Shown piece by piece: positions 19,174 through 27,156 of a DNA stretch of 64,000 nucleotides (positions are counted from its first letter, which is position 1; every line of letters begins with the position of its first letter). A program made the translations under genes and the position numbers. A model generated the notes under the pieces. The model was given only the letters and a program-made list of their open reading frames with translations. It was not told where the DNA came from and did no database searches. Source of the DNA: Chengkuizengella marina (GTDB taxonomy: Bacteria; Bacillota; Bacilli; Paenibacillales; KCTC-33759); assembly GCF_009910845.1 (NCBI RefSeq), contig NZ_SIJB01000028.1:1-64000 (forward strand), given 5' to 3'.

Positions 19174-20073
19174 ATGGAACGATATGTCATATTTGATATT
19201 GGTGGAACAACAGTGAAACATGCAATTATGAATGCGGAAGGTGAAGCGATTGAATCTTTTTCATATCCTACACCAGCGCAAGGAAACGATGAAATTTATG
19301 AACTGCTAATACAACTAATCAATGAGAGTAAGAGAAAATACCCTATCAAAGGGGTCGCTTTAAGTATTCCGGGTGCTGTGGATATAAACTCAGGTGAGGT
19401 GTATTATGCAGGTTCTGTCATAGATCTTATGCATTCAAATGTCAAAGAAAAGTTAAAAGAAACGGGACTTCCGATTGAGTTAGAAAATGATGCGAATTGT
19501 GTGGCTTTAGCCGAAAAATGGAAAGGCAATGCTGTCAATACTGATAACTTTGTCTGCCTTACATTAGGTACAGGTATTGGGGGTTCGATATATTTAAATG
19601 GAAACTTATATCGAGGAAAACAAGGCATGGCTGGAGAGATTGGTTTAATGTTACTTCATGCTGATTCAAAAACACCTAAACATCTTCTATTTGAGAAATA
19701 TTCATTTAGCCGATTAGGATCAACTTGGAACTTGGAAGATAGAATTTCAAAGAAATTAGAGAGACCTTTGACAGGAAGAGAGATATTTACTTTATACGAG
19801 CAGAAAGATGAAGGAGTTACAAAAGAGGTAGAATCTTTTTACCATACAATAGCGATAGGAACTTTAAACATCATTCATGTCATGGCACCTGAGAAAATAT
19901 TGTTCGGTGGTGGAATCAGCTCACAGCATAATTTCATCTCTAAAATTAAACAAAAAATTAGTACCATACTCCCAGAAGCTTTAGAGTTAACAGAACTTGA
20001 CCATTGTCATTTCTACAATCAGTCTGGACAACTAGGGGCATTGTATCATTTTTTAAAACAAACAAATAAATAA
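19174..20073 (+). CDS. ROK-family sugar kinase without the zinc motif (299 aa)
   Basis: This is an ATP-dependent sugar kinase of the ROK family. The phosphate motif FDIGGTTVKHAI is at the N-terminus, and the ROK signature region LTLGTGIGGSIYLNG is followed by GMAGEIG. The usual Cys-rich zinc motif is missing: the matching stretch reads HLLFEKYSFSRLGS. Zinc-less ROK proteins include beta-glucoside kinases. It follows the GH1 gene by 21 nt and probably phosphorylates a monosaccharide or disaccharide released by the glycosidases (GlcNAc, mannose or Man-GlcNAc). GTAGGTG supports ATG 19174 over GTG 19165. Confidence 0.88.
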   Translation: MERYVIFDIGGTTVKHAIMNAEGEAIESFSYPTPAQGNDEIYELLIQLINESKRKYPIKGVALSIPGAVDINSGEVYYAGSVIDLMHSNVKEKLKETGLPIELENDANCVALAEKWKGNAVNTDNFVCLTLGTGIGGSIYLNGNLYRGKQGMAGEIGLMLLHADSKTPKHLLFEKYSFSRLGSTWNLEDRISKKLERPLTGREIFTLYEQKDEGVTKEVESFYHTIAIGTLNIIHVMAPEKILFGGGISSQHNFISKIKQKISTILPEALELTELDHCHFYNQSGQLGALYHFLKQTNK

Positions 20074-20094
20074 TGACAGGGTGTGAAGATATAA

Positions 20095-20979
20095 ATGATT
20101 ATTGGAGGAATTGAAGCGGGTGGAACAAAATTTGTTTGTGGCATTGGGAATGAAAAAGGAGAAATTACAAATCGTATATCCATTCCTACTACGAATCCGA
20201 CAGAAACGATGGATCAAGTAAAACATTTTTTTAGAGGGACTCCATTGGATGCAATAGGTGTCGGTTCTTTTGGTCCCATTGATTTAAATCGAAACAGTGG
20301 AACATATGGATATATTAAAAACAGTCCGAAGGTGGAATGGAAGGATTTTGATTTTGCTGGAGCGATAAGCTCAATTTGGAACGTGCCTATTGGTTTTGAC
20401 ACAGATGTTAATGCTGCTGCCCTTGCGGAAAGTATATGGGGAGCCGCAGAAGGACTGTCTAGCTGTTTATATATTACAATCGGCACAGGTATTGGAGCAG
20501 GTATGATTGTTCAAGGTTCGATGTTAAGTGGAATTTCACATCCAGAAATGGGACATATTCGTGTGAGAAGACATCCTAAAGACCATTATGAAGGCTGTTG
20601 TCCGTATCATCATGATTGTTTAGAAGGCCTTGCTGCTGGACCTGCTTTAGAAGAGAGATGGGGGAAAAAAGGCGTTGCCTTGAAAGGTGTAGATCAAGTG
20701 TGGGAGTTGGAAGCCTATTATTTATCAGAAGCGCTTGTTAATTTTATTTTAACCCTTTCACCGATGAAAATTGTCCTAGGTGGTGGAGTCATGAAGCAAC
20801 ATCAGTTATTTCCACTTATTCAAAAAATGGTTCAATATAAACTAAATGGTTACCTATCTTTTAATGAGTTGTCACAAGAAAATATTGCTCAATATATTGT
20901 TCCACCAGGGTTGGGGGATGATGCCGGACTGAAGGGGGCACTTGCACTAGCGATGAGAGCTTACCAGAGCAAGTTATGA
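20095..20979 (+). CDS. ROK fructokinase/mannokinase, zinc type (294 aa)
   Basis: This is a ROK kinase of the fructokinase/mannokinase group (GmuE/ScrK-like). Its N-terminal motif is GGIEAGGTKFVCGIG. GSFGPIDLN is typical of this group, ITIGTGIGAGMI is the ROK core, and a zinc site is formed by H164, C168 or C169, H172 or H173, and C175 in CCPYHHDCLEG. It converts mannose to mannose 6-phosphate or fructose to fructose 6-phosphate, which would bring mannose from the glycans into glycolysis. Together with the zinc-less ROK kinase it can account for both monosaccharides of N-glycans. No mannose-6-phosphate isomerase or GlcNAc-6-phosphate deacetylase gene is in the window. Confidence 0.9.
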   Translation: MIIGGIEAGGTKFVCGIGNEKGEITNRISIPTTNPTETMDQVKHFFRGTPLDAIGVGSFGPIDLNRNSGTYGYIKNSPKVEWKDFDFAGAISSIWNVPIGFDTDVNAAALAESIWGAAEGLSSCLYITIGTGIGAGMIVQGSMLSGISHPEMGHIRVRRHPKDHYEGCCPYHHDCLEGLAAGPALEERWGKKGVALKGVDQVWELEAYYLSEALVNFILTLSPMKIVLGGGVMKQHQLFPLIQKMVQYKLNGYLSFNELSQENIAQYIVPPGLGDDAGLKGALALAMRAYQSKL

Positions 20980-21191
20980 TCTATAACAATGATTAATAAA
21001 TTCAATCTTGAGAGATTTTAGCAAATTAGATTTACAACGTATTCCCAATGTTTATACAACAGGTGTTTATTCTGCATATTCGTATAATCTTTCATTGCTG
21101 AGAACTGACTTTTTGAATAAACATTATTAATGAAGGTTTTAAATCTGTTATAGTGTAAACATATGTATTTATTGGGATGTGAGAGATTGGA

Positions 21192-22055
21192 ATGAAAGAA
21201 AAAATATCCAGAAGAAGTTTTTTGAATAAAATATGGAAAAGTGGCTTAACTTTAATGGGATTAACAGTATCCATCCCTTCCTATTCTTATTTTGGTGAGA
21301 GAAAGTGGCTTCAAACAAATCAGATCAAGTTGAGTTCAAAAAGAATACCTTCACCATTTTCAGGATTAAAGATCGTTCATTTTAGTGATTTGCACCTTGG
21401 TTTTCACATGGATGATCAATATTTTGATGATTTAATAAAACAAGTAAATGCTCAACAGCCAGATGTCATTTGTTTTACAGGTGATTTAATAGATGAGGAT
21501 GCTTCTAATTTAGTAGATTATATTCCTAAATTACAACAGTTTAAAGCTCCTCTTGGTAAATTTGCTGTATTAGGTAATCATGATAAAATAAGATCCGATG
21601 CTGTAGCTGGCGTTGCAGAAGCCTTAATGCGTTCTAATTTCAACCTTCTTATTAACAAAAATGTACAAATCAAACGACAGAATGCAGTGATGAATATTAG
21701 TGGTGTAGATGATATATTGATTGGCAATCCCAACTTGGATCAAGCATTATTAGAAGCTAATCAAGATACTTACACCATTTTACTTGCACATGAGCCAGAT
21801 TTTGCTGATATTGTACAAGACTATCCAGTTGATCTTCAGCTCTCTGGCCATAGTCATGGAGGACAGGTTAGATTACCTTTAATTGGACATATCATTACAC
21901 CTCCTTTGAGTAAAAAATACGTAAATGGTTTATATGAAGTAGGAGATTCGTTAAAGGTATATACAAATAGAGGGATTGGCACAACAATTTATCCTTTTCG
22001 ATTTTTTTGCAGACCTGAAATTACTGTCATTACGCTAGAAACTGCAATATTATAA
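21192..22055 (+). CDS. Tat-exported metallophosphoesterase, YkuE-like (287 aa)
   Basis: This is a calcineurin-like phosphoesterase with motifs DLHLG, GDLIDE, GNHD and GHSHGGQ in order, giving the two-metal site. The N-terminus carries a twin-arginine signal (SRRSFLNK at residues 6-13, then a hydrophobic stretch), so the folded protein is exported by the Tat system. Bacillus YkuE is a similar Tat-dependent, wall-associated phosphoesterase. Its substrate here is unknown. It stands alone between the glycan locus and the biosynthetic cluster, with its own terminator, and is probably a housekeeping gene. Confidence 0.92.
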   Translation: MKEKISRRSFLNKIWKSGLTLMGLTVSIPSYSYFGERKWLQTNQIKLSSKRIPSPFSGLKIVHFSDLHLGFHMDDQYFDDLIKQVNAQQPDVICFTGDLIDEDASNLVDYIPKLQQFKAPLGKFAVLGNHDKIRSDAVAGVAEALMRSNFNLLINKNVQIKRQNAVMNISGVDDILIGNPNLDQALLEANQDTYTILLAHEPDFADIVQDYPVDLQLSGHSHGGQVRLPLIGHIITPPLSKKYVNGLYEVGDSLKVYTNRGIGTTIYPFRFFCRPEITVITLETAIL

Positions 22056-22126
22056 ATACACGATAATATAGTAGATCATAGACTGAATAAATTTTATTGC
22101 AATAAAGAAAAAAAAGTATATAAAAA

Positions 22127-22161
22127 CACCCCCTCTATCACAGTAGAGCGGGTATTTTTCG
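22127..22161 (+). terminator. Bidirectional-looking terminator after the phosphoesterase gene
   Basis: The stem ACCCCCTCTA / TAGAGCGGGT (one mismatch) has A-rich sequence on the left and TATTTTTCGTTTTT on the right. The rest of the 443-nt gap to the next gene is A/T-rich; its only other recognisable element is the promoter-like core at 22383-22427. Confidence 0.85.
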
Positions 22162-22382
22162 TTTTTCTAATATCTAAAGATGTATTGCTAAAAATGGAAA
22201 ATAATTACTTTTATGGATTTGTTTTAAGTTCAGTGTTTTATATATATATATTATTCTTATTGTACTCCATATTATATCTAAAAAAGAGAAATATGTTCAT
22301 GTTATTTTCTTTTTGAGATGAAACCTGACATTTGACCATTCATTTTATATCCTTCTATTTTACAATTTATCCTTAATTTAAA

Positions 22383-22427
22383 GCAATTTGTGCTGAGTCA
22401 TGTGATCTCTCCTTAAGAGATAATAAT
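22383..22427 (+). promoter_or_regulatory. Repeated promoter/operator core, copy A (before the SDR gene)
   Basis: This 45-nt block starts GCAATTTGTGCTGAGTCATGT and ends with AAGAGATAATAAT. It matches the block at 23412-23456 at 34 of 45 positions with no gap. The GATAATAAT end is a good -10 candidate. No good -35 box is found 16-18 bp before it, which suggests an activated promoter. It lies 72 nt before the SDR start. Confidence 0.6.
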
Positions 22428-22498
22428 TCTATTGTGAAAGATAGATTCTCAGTAAAATTAAAATTTATCAAAATATGATTTTGAAAGGTTGAGAAAAT

Positions 22499-23251
22499 AT
22501 GGGGAGATTGGATGGCAAAGTTGCAATTATTACAGGTTCTGCGAGTGGAATGGGGAAAACAGAAATTCTTCTTTTTGCAAAAGAAGGTGCCAAAGTGGTA
22601 GTGACAGATATTTTAGAAGACAAAGTAAATGATCTCGTTTCAGAAGTTAACTCAAATGGGGGAGAGGCTATCGGATTTTATCACGATGTCACATCAGAAA
22701 AAGACTGGATTCGAGTTGTAAAGGATACGTTTGGACAATTTGGGAAAATAGATATTTTAGTAAATAATGCAGGAATAGTAAATGCTGCTTCATTACTGGA
22801 TGATAGTGTAGAACAATGGCAGAAAACTGTTGATGTTAATCTTACAGGTACTTTCTTAGGTATGAAACATGTAATTCCAAAGATGATAGAAAATAATGGA
22901 GGTTCTATTATTAATATTTCTTCTATTACTGGATTATCTGGAGGTTTAGGAGGAAATTCTTATTCAGCTTCAAAAGGTGCAATACGCATATTATCAAAGG
23001 GTGCAGCCATAGATTATGCCAAACAAAACATTAGAGTGAATTCTGTACACCCTGGTTTCATTCAAACACAGATGTTAGAAAATCTAATAAGCAATAAAGC
23101 AATAAAAAAAATGTTTAAGGATCTAACCCCTTTACCTCGATTTGGAAAACCTGATGACGTCGCAAGCAGTGTATTATTTTTAGCTTCTGATGAATCTGCC
23201 TATATAACAGGAATTGAATTACCAATAGACGGAGGATATTCTGCCAAATAA
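22499..23251 (+). CDS. SDR-family NAD(P)-dependent dehydrogenase/reductase (250 aa)
   Basis: This is a classical short-chain dehydrogenase: the cofactor motif is GSASGMGKTE, then NNAG, and the catalytic Ser of ISSITG, Tyr of YSASK and its Lys are all present, with DGGYSAK at the C-terminus. It resembles 3-oxoacyl-ACP reductases and hydroxysteroid-type dehydrogenases. It is monocistronic and ends at a terminator, yet shares its promoter core with the biosynthetic cluster, which argues that it is a co-regulated tailoring or precursor enzyme. GAAAGG precedes the ATG. The substrate is unknown. Confidence 0.9.
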   Translation: MGRLDGKVAIITGSASGMGKTEILLFAKEGAKVVVTDILEDKVNDLVSEVNSNGGEAIGFYHDVTSEKDWIRVVKDTFGQFGKIDILVNNAGIVNAASLLDDSVEQWQKTVDVNLTGTFLGMKHVIPKMIENNGGSIINISSITGLSGGLGGNSYSASKGAIRILSKGAAIDYAKQNIRVNSVHPGFIQTQMLENLISNKAIKKMFKDLTPLPRFGKPDDVASSVLFLASDESAYITGIELPIDGGYSAK

Positions 23252-23297
23252 ATAAACCAGCATAATGACTGGATAGTTAAAATTTTGTTCTTTTAAG

Positions 23298-23346
23298 AAG
23301 CCAGTAGATTCTCATCAAATAAAGGATGATCTACTTGCTTTTTTTT
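23298..23346 (+). terminator. Intrinsic terminator after the SDR gene
   Basis: The stem AAGCCAGTAGAT / ATCTACTTGCTT (one mismatch) is followed by eight T. It isolates the SDR gene from the cluster promoter just downstream. Confidence 0.88.
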
Positions 23347-23411
23347 CATCATTATTTCTTCCAAAAATATCTTTTATTTTCATTTAATTGACAATTTCTG
23401 CATGATTTCAG

Positions 23412-23456
23412 GCAATTCTTGCTGAGTCGTGTTGGATATCTCTAAGGGATAATAAT
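23412..23456 (+). promoter_or_regulatory. Repeated promoter/operator core, copy B (before the biosynthetic cluster)
   Basis: This block starts GCAATTCTTGCTGAGTCGTGT and ends AAGGGATAATAAT. The GCAA-N3-TTGC half-palindrome, the CTGAGTC box and the GATAATAAT end have the same spacing (36 nt from first G to GATAAT) as copy A. Transcription from it would begin only some 10 nt before the ribosome site of the micro-ORF at 23486. Confidence 0.65.
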
Positions 23457-23485
23457 GGTAATCATTTGAAAGGAGGTGAATGAGC

Positions 23486-23593
23486 ATGTATTTTTCTAGA
23501 GTTAATTTTAGCTGTTCTTTGTATTTACCCTATTTACAACATGAATATTTTTATTTAAATACGAATGAATTTTACAATTTTTATGAATTATGA
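23486..23593 (+). CDS. Aromatic-rich 35-residue peptide (micro-ORF)
   Basis: A near-perfect ribosome site, AAAGGAGGTG, lies 7 nt before ATG 23486; an ATG at 23480 is too close to it. The 35-residue product begins MYFSRVNFSCSLYLPYL and contains seven Tyr and five Phe, one Cys and no Trp. It is the first gene behind the cluster promoter and is followed by the AraC regulator after 45 nt. I do not recognise a family. It has no signal peptide. It could be a leader peptide sensing aromatic aminoacyl-tRNA or translation speed, a signalling peptide, or a small precursor. Translation is well supported by the ribosome site; function is not. Confidence 0.6.
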   Translation: MYFSRVNFSCSLYLPYLQHEYFYLNTNEFYNFYEL

Positions 23594-23638
23594 TGAAGGG
23601 AATTTTATAACAAAAAAGGTATCGAGGAGGGAGACGTT

Positions 23639-24277
23639 TTGAATGAAATTCTAGTTTTAATTTATCAGAATGATAATAATAATTTGCTCGAAAAAATTTC
23701 AAAAGATTTTAAAGTAGAAGTTATAAATTGTTTAATCAATATTAAAGAAAAACTATTATCTGAAAAATATAAACTACTGGTGTTCATGTCTCCATTCAAA
23801 AAAATTCCAAGTCATTTTAAATTAGAAGAACTAGCAGTCCCGGTCATTAGTATGTTGGGAGTGGGAAGGCTTCAAATGGTTTCTTTTCTAAAGACATTAA
23901 AATATATCAATTTAGTAAATGATTTAGGCATGAGTTTAAAAGAACAGCCCAACTCTCCATTATTTTATGAGTCTTTAGTTTACATTGAAGAAAATTTGTG
24001 CAGAAATGACTTATCCCTTAAAGAAGTAGCAAATACAATGTTTGTTAGCCATGCACATTATTCAAGATTTTTTAGAAGATATATGGGAAAAGGATTTAAA
24101 CAATACATTACTGAGAAGAGAATTGAGAAGGCAAAATTCTTATTGGAAAGCAAATTACAAGTGACAGATGTTTGTTATGAAATAGGTTATACTGATTTGA
24201 CACATTTTGCTAGAACTTTCAAAAAGTTAGTAGGTGTTAATCCATCACAATACAAAAAAATAATAAATGAGGACTGA
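23639..24277 (+). CDS. AraC-family transcriptional regulator (212 aa)
   Basis: The C-terminal 100 residues (about 113-210) form a two-helix-turn-helix AraC domain: LSLKEVANTMFVSHAHYSRFF and later DVCYEIGYTDLTHFARTFKKLVG. The N-terminal 100 residues resemble a receiver-like alpha/beta fold (ILVLIYQ, LLVFMSP, VPVISMLG) but show no clear phosphorylation Asp, so it may be a pseudo-receiver. The start is TTG 23639, 8 nt after AGGAGG. Its place as the first large gene of the cluster makes it the likely pathway regulator and a candidate to bind the CTGAGTC promoter cores. Confidence 0.88.
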   Translation: MNEILVLIYQNDNNNLLEKISKDFKVEVINCLINIKEKLLSEKYKLLVFMSPFKKIPSHFKLEELAVPVISMLGVGRLQMVSFLKTLKYINLVNDLGMSLKEQPNSPLFYESLVYIEENLCRNDLSLKEVANTMFVSHAHYSRFFRRYMGKGFKQYITEKRIEKAKFLLESKLQVTDVCYEIGYTDLTHFARTFKKLVGVNPSQYKKIINED

Positions 24278-24283
24278 TAAAAT

Positions 24284-25156
24284 TTGCATAAAAAAATTGT
24301 AATGATATTAGTGGCATTTGTAATTTTAACCATTAGTTATGCTGTTTATGATTTTTTAAAGCCATATGAACTTCCAAATGTGGATGCAGATCTTTCTAAA
24401 AATGATTTGAGTTTAAATTTTGAAAATGAACGAACTTCTTATCAAAAATATGCTAATGAAACAAGTGAAAGCCAAAACCTACATAATGAAAAACAATATC
24501 AGATGGTAGTAGAAAAGTTAAAACAGCATATAAAAGAAGATCAGGAAAACCTTTTTTATCTCAATGAGTTAAGGATTGTTATGAATAACAATGGTGAGAT
24601 ACAAAAGTACATTGACTATATAAACGAAATGAAATACACCTCCAAAGAAGCCCTCTTACAACTCGCCCTAGCCTACATTGACAAACTACAAGAACTAAAC
24701 TTAGGAACTGGTTCTCTTGGAAAACTCTCAACTCTTTCAATTCGCGAATTAAATAAAATCATTGAAAATGATGAATACCACTGGTTGGCTCATTATGCTA
24801 GAGGATTAAATAATTTGTACTGGCCCCTTGGTTTGAAGAGAATTGATAAAGCAATACAGGATTTATCCTATTGTTTATCTATCGCAAAAAAATATAAAAA
24901 CTACGAGAATCCACTCTGGCAGGAAATTTATATCGCTTATGGAGATGCATTGATTAAAGGTGGTGAAGTTAGTACTGGATTTCAAGTATGGAAGGATGGT
25001 TATAACTTATATCCAGACAATATTGGACTAAAAGAAAGAGTAGAGTCAGGTGAAGAGGGTGCTTATTCAATCGTAAAAAAAGAAAGGGGAATCGATATTT
25101 TCCAAAGACCTGACAAAAGGTTAACAGATATCAGTAGACTTTGGGATCAAAAATAG
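24284..25156 (+). CDS. Membrane-anchored TPR-like protein (290 aa)
   Basis: An N-terminal hydrophobic segment (residues 4-24, IVMILVAFVILTISYAVYDF) anchors the protein, with the bulk probably outside the membrane. The remainder is helical and looks like degenerate tetratricopeptide repeats; the last part (LWQEIYIAYGDALIKGGEVSTGFQVWKDGYNLYPD, split as LWQEIYIAYGDAL and GFQVWKDGYNLYPD) is the clearest. TPR proteins often accompany CRTAC1/ASPIC-UnbV proteins such as the one at 31232, so I infer a scaffold for membrane-associated assembly. A TTG start follows GAGGA. The stretch 24639-24720 is unusually C-rich for the region. Confidence 0.7.
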   Translation: MHKKIVMILVAFVILTISYAVYDFLKPYELPNVDADLSKNDLSLNFENERTSYQKYANETSESQNLHNEKQYQMVVEKLKQHIKEDQENLFYLNELRIVMNNNGEIQKYIDYINEMKYTSKEALLQLALAYIDKLQELNLGTGSLGKLSTLSIRELNKIIENDEYHWLAHYARGLNNLYWPLGLKRIDKAIQDLSYCLSIAKKYKNYENPLWQEIYIAYGDALIKGGEVSTGFQVWKDGYNLYPDNIGLKERVESGEEGAYSIVKKERGIDIFQRPDKRLTDISRLWDQK

Positions 25157-25174
25157 GGTAGTGGAGATGAGAGT

Positions 25175-26335
25175 ATGAATGTTTATATTACTGGAATTGG
25201 TGTATGTACATCTGTTGGAACTACGGTAGAGGAAACATGGGAAAATATACTGCTTGGTAAACATGGAACTAAAAAAATAAGCAAGTTTCCAAGTTTAGAA
25301 CTGAATGCTTGTGAAATACCCAATATTCATGAGCTTCATTGTAATTCTTCCCACATGAATGACATCGGAAATGCAACAAAGTTGTTCTTGAAAACTGCAG
25401 AAGAAGCAATACAAGATGCGGATTTAGAGATGAGTGACAACGCCAAAATTGGACTAGCCATCGGTACAACGATGGGGGAAATTGATTGTTTAGAGAATAG
25501 ATTGTTAAACAAGTCGTTCCATGCAAAATTTCAAGGCGGTCCCGATGCGATAGCTAATCAAAACTATAAGTTATTAAATTTAAATGGACCTTCATGGACG
25601 ATTACAAATGCTTGTGCAGCAGGGAATATTGCGATTAGTCGAGCTATGGATGAAATTATTTATGGACATGCAGACGTGATGATCGCTGGAGGAGTGGATG
25701 TCCTTTCTTGGATCGCTATTCATGGTTTCAGGAGTTTAAAAGCTATGAGTCCGGATTTATGCACACCATTTGATAAGGAACGAAAAGGATTAATTTTAGG
25801 CGAAGGAGCTGGCGTTTTAATTCTTGAGAGTGAACGTCATTTAATGAAAAGAAACAAATTGCCACGTGCTAAATTGTTAAGTTGCGGTTTAAGCAGTGAT
25901 GCTCATCACATTACACAACCGGATCCAAATGGTCATGGAGCGATCAAAGCAATGAATTCAGCGATAAAGATGGCAGAGATCAATGTGAAGGATATTCAAT
26001 ATGTGAGTGCGCATGGCACTGGAACTACGGCAAATGATTTGATGGAAGCAAAGGCAATTAAGGCTGTTTTTAGCCATACGAATCCATATGTAAGTTCCAT
26101 AAAAAGTCAAATTGGACATACGTTAGGTGGTGCAAGTGCCATTGAGGCTGCATTATGTGTGCAGGCCATTAACACGAATACTTTACCTCCTAATATTCAT
26201 CTGAGAAATCAGGACCCTGAAATAGAATTAAATGTGATCAAAGAGACTCCAGTCAAAACTCATGTTCATTATTTGATGTCAAATGCTTATGCGTTTGGTG
26301 GAGTAAATACTTCAATTATTATAGGGAGGCCATAA
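25175..26335 (+). CDS. Beta-ketoacyl synthase, FabF-like (386 aa)
   Basis: This is a complete condensing enzyme. The nucleophile is C147 in NACAAGN, and the two catalytic histidines are H280 in AHGTGTTAND and H315 in IGHTLGGAS. The C-terminal NAYAFGGVN motif is also present. It is a stand-alone KS as in type II fatty acid or polyketide synthesis. It catalyses decarboxylative Claisen condensation on an acyl carrier protein. It is the first of three KS homologues in the cluster, and its stop overlaps the start of the UnbU-like gene (TAATG). Housekeeping fatty acid synthesis is unlikely given the neighbours. Confidence 0.93.
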   Translation: MNVYITGIGVCTSVGTTVEETWENILLGKHGTKKISKFPSLELNACEIPNIHELHCNSSHMNDIGNATKLFLKTAEEAIQDADLEMSDNAKIGLAIGTTMGEIDCLENRLLNKSFHAKFQGGPDAIANQNYKLLNLNGPSWTITNACAAGNIAISRAMDEIIYGHADVMIAGGVDVLSWIAIHGFRSLKAMSPDLCTPFDKERKGLILGEGAGVLILESERHLMKRNKLPRAKLLSCGLSSDAHHITQPDPNGHGAIKAMNSAIKMAEINVKDIQYVSAHGTGTTANDLMEAKAIKAVFSHTNPYVSSIKSQIGHTLGGASAIEAALCVQAINTNTLPPNIHLRNQDPEIELNVIKETPVKTHVHYLMSNAYAFGGVNTSIIIGRP

Positions 26336-27156
26336 TGGTGGAAAAAAAGTTAGATCTTATTACATCATGGACAGATTATAAATTTGATCCAAGGAATTTA
26401 ATTTTGATTTTTTTACTTTCCTTTGTTGTAGCTGGACAAACATACTTAAATTTTAATCAAGGAGTAGATGCGATTCTTGTATCGATTCTTACTACAGTCA
26501 CTACGGAACTGACTTTAGCAAGGATCATATTAAAAAAATGGATTATTCCTAAAAGTGCTTTTATTACTGCATTAGGTGTCAGTCTTTTAATTAATTCCTA
26601 CTTACTTTGGCCATATGTGCTGACTGCATTTTTATCCATATGTATTAAGTATATTTTACGGTTTAAGGGAGGACATTTATTTAACCCAAACAATATTGGT
26701 GTAGTTATCGTCATATTCACTTTGCCTCAGTTTGCAGTGACAACTCCAAAACAATGGTCAAATGGCTTTGAAGTGATGGCGATCATTTTGCTTCTAGGTT
26801 TTGTAGTAGCCTACTTTGCTAAGAGGTTAGATACTGTTATTGCCTTTTTGTCCACATTTACTATGATTGCACTCGTAAGATCTTTTGTTTTTGGTGCCCC
26901 GTTATTAGCTGCCTTAGGACCATTGTTAGGAGCATCGATGCAACTATTTACCTTTTTTATGATCACTGATCCCAAAACGACACCAAATACAAGAAAAGGA
27001 AGGATTTTATTCGCCATATTCATAGCAGTTGTAGATGGAATTTTAAGAATACAGCGGATTCCAAATGCTCCGTTTTATGCCTTGTTTATTAGCACGATTT
27101 TATTTATGATTCCATATCGATTGTATTTAAGTAGAAGGAGTGTTAGTAATGTTTGA
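26335..27156 (+). CDS. UnbU (E5)-like, RnfD/NqrB-related membrane protein (273 aa)
   Basis: This is an integral membrane protein with about seven or eight hydrophobic segments. The motifs GGHLFNPNNIGVV and MITDPKTTPNTRKGR match the flavin-binding RnfD/NqrB fold as found in UnbU/E5 proteins of enediyne loci. No other Rnf or Nqr subunit is encoded here, so a role in the Rnf electron-transport complex is unlikely. In enediyne clusters UnbU always travels with UnbL and UnbV, which are also present here at 30226 and 31232. Its biochemical role is not established; a membrane redox function is plausible. Confidence 0.85.
   Translation: MVEKKLDLITSWTDYKFDPRNLILIFLLSFVVAGQTYLNFNQGVDAILVSILTTVTTELTLARIILKKWIIPKSAFITALGVSLLINSYLLWPYVLTAFLSICIKYILRFKGGHLFNPNNIGVVIVIFTLPQFAVTTPKQWSNGFEVMAIILLLGFVVAYFAKRLDTVIAFLSTFTMIALVRSFVFGAPLLAALGPLLGASMQLFTFFMITDPKTTPNTRKGRILFAIFIAVVDGILRIQRIPNAPFYALFISTILFMIPYRLYLSRRSVSNV

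Noticed and set aside
26335-27156. RnfD subunit of an Rnf electron-transport complex
   Set aside because: No other Rnf or Nqr subunit is encoded nearby, and the context is that of UnbU.
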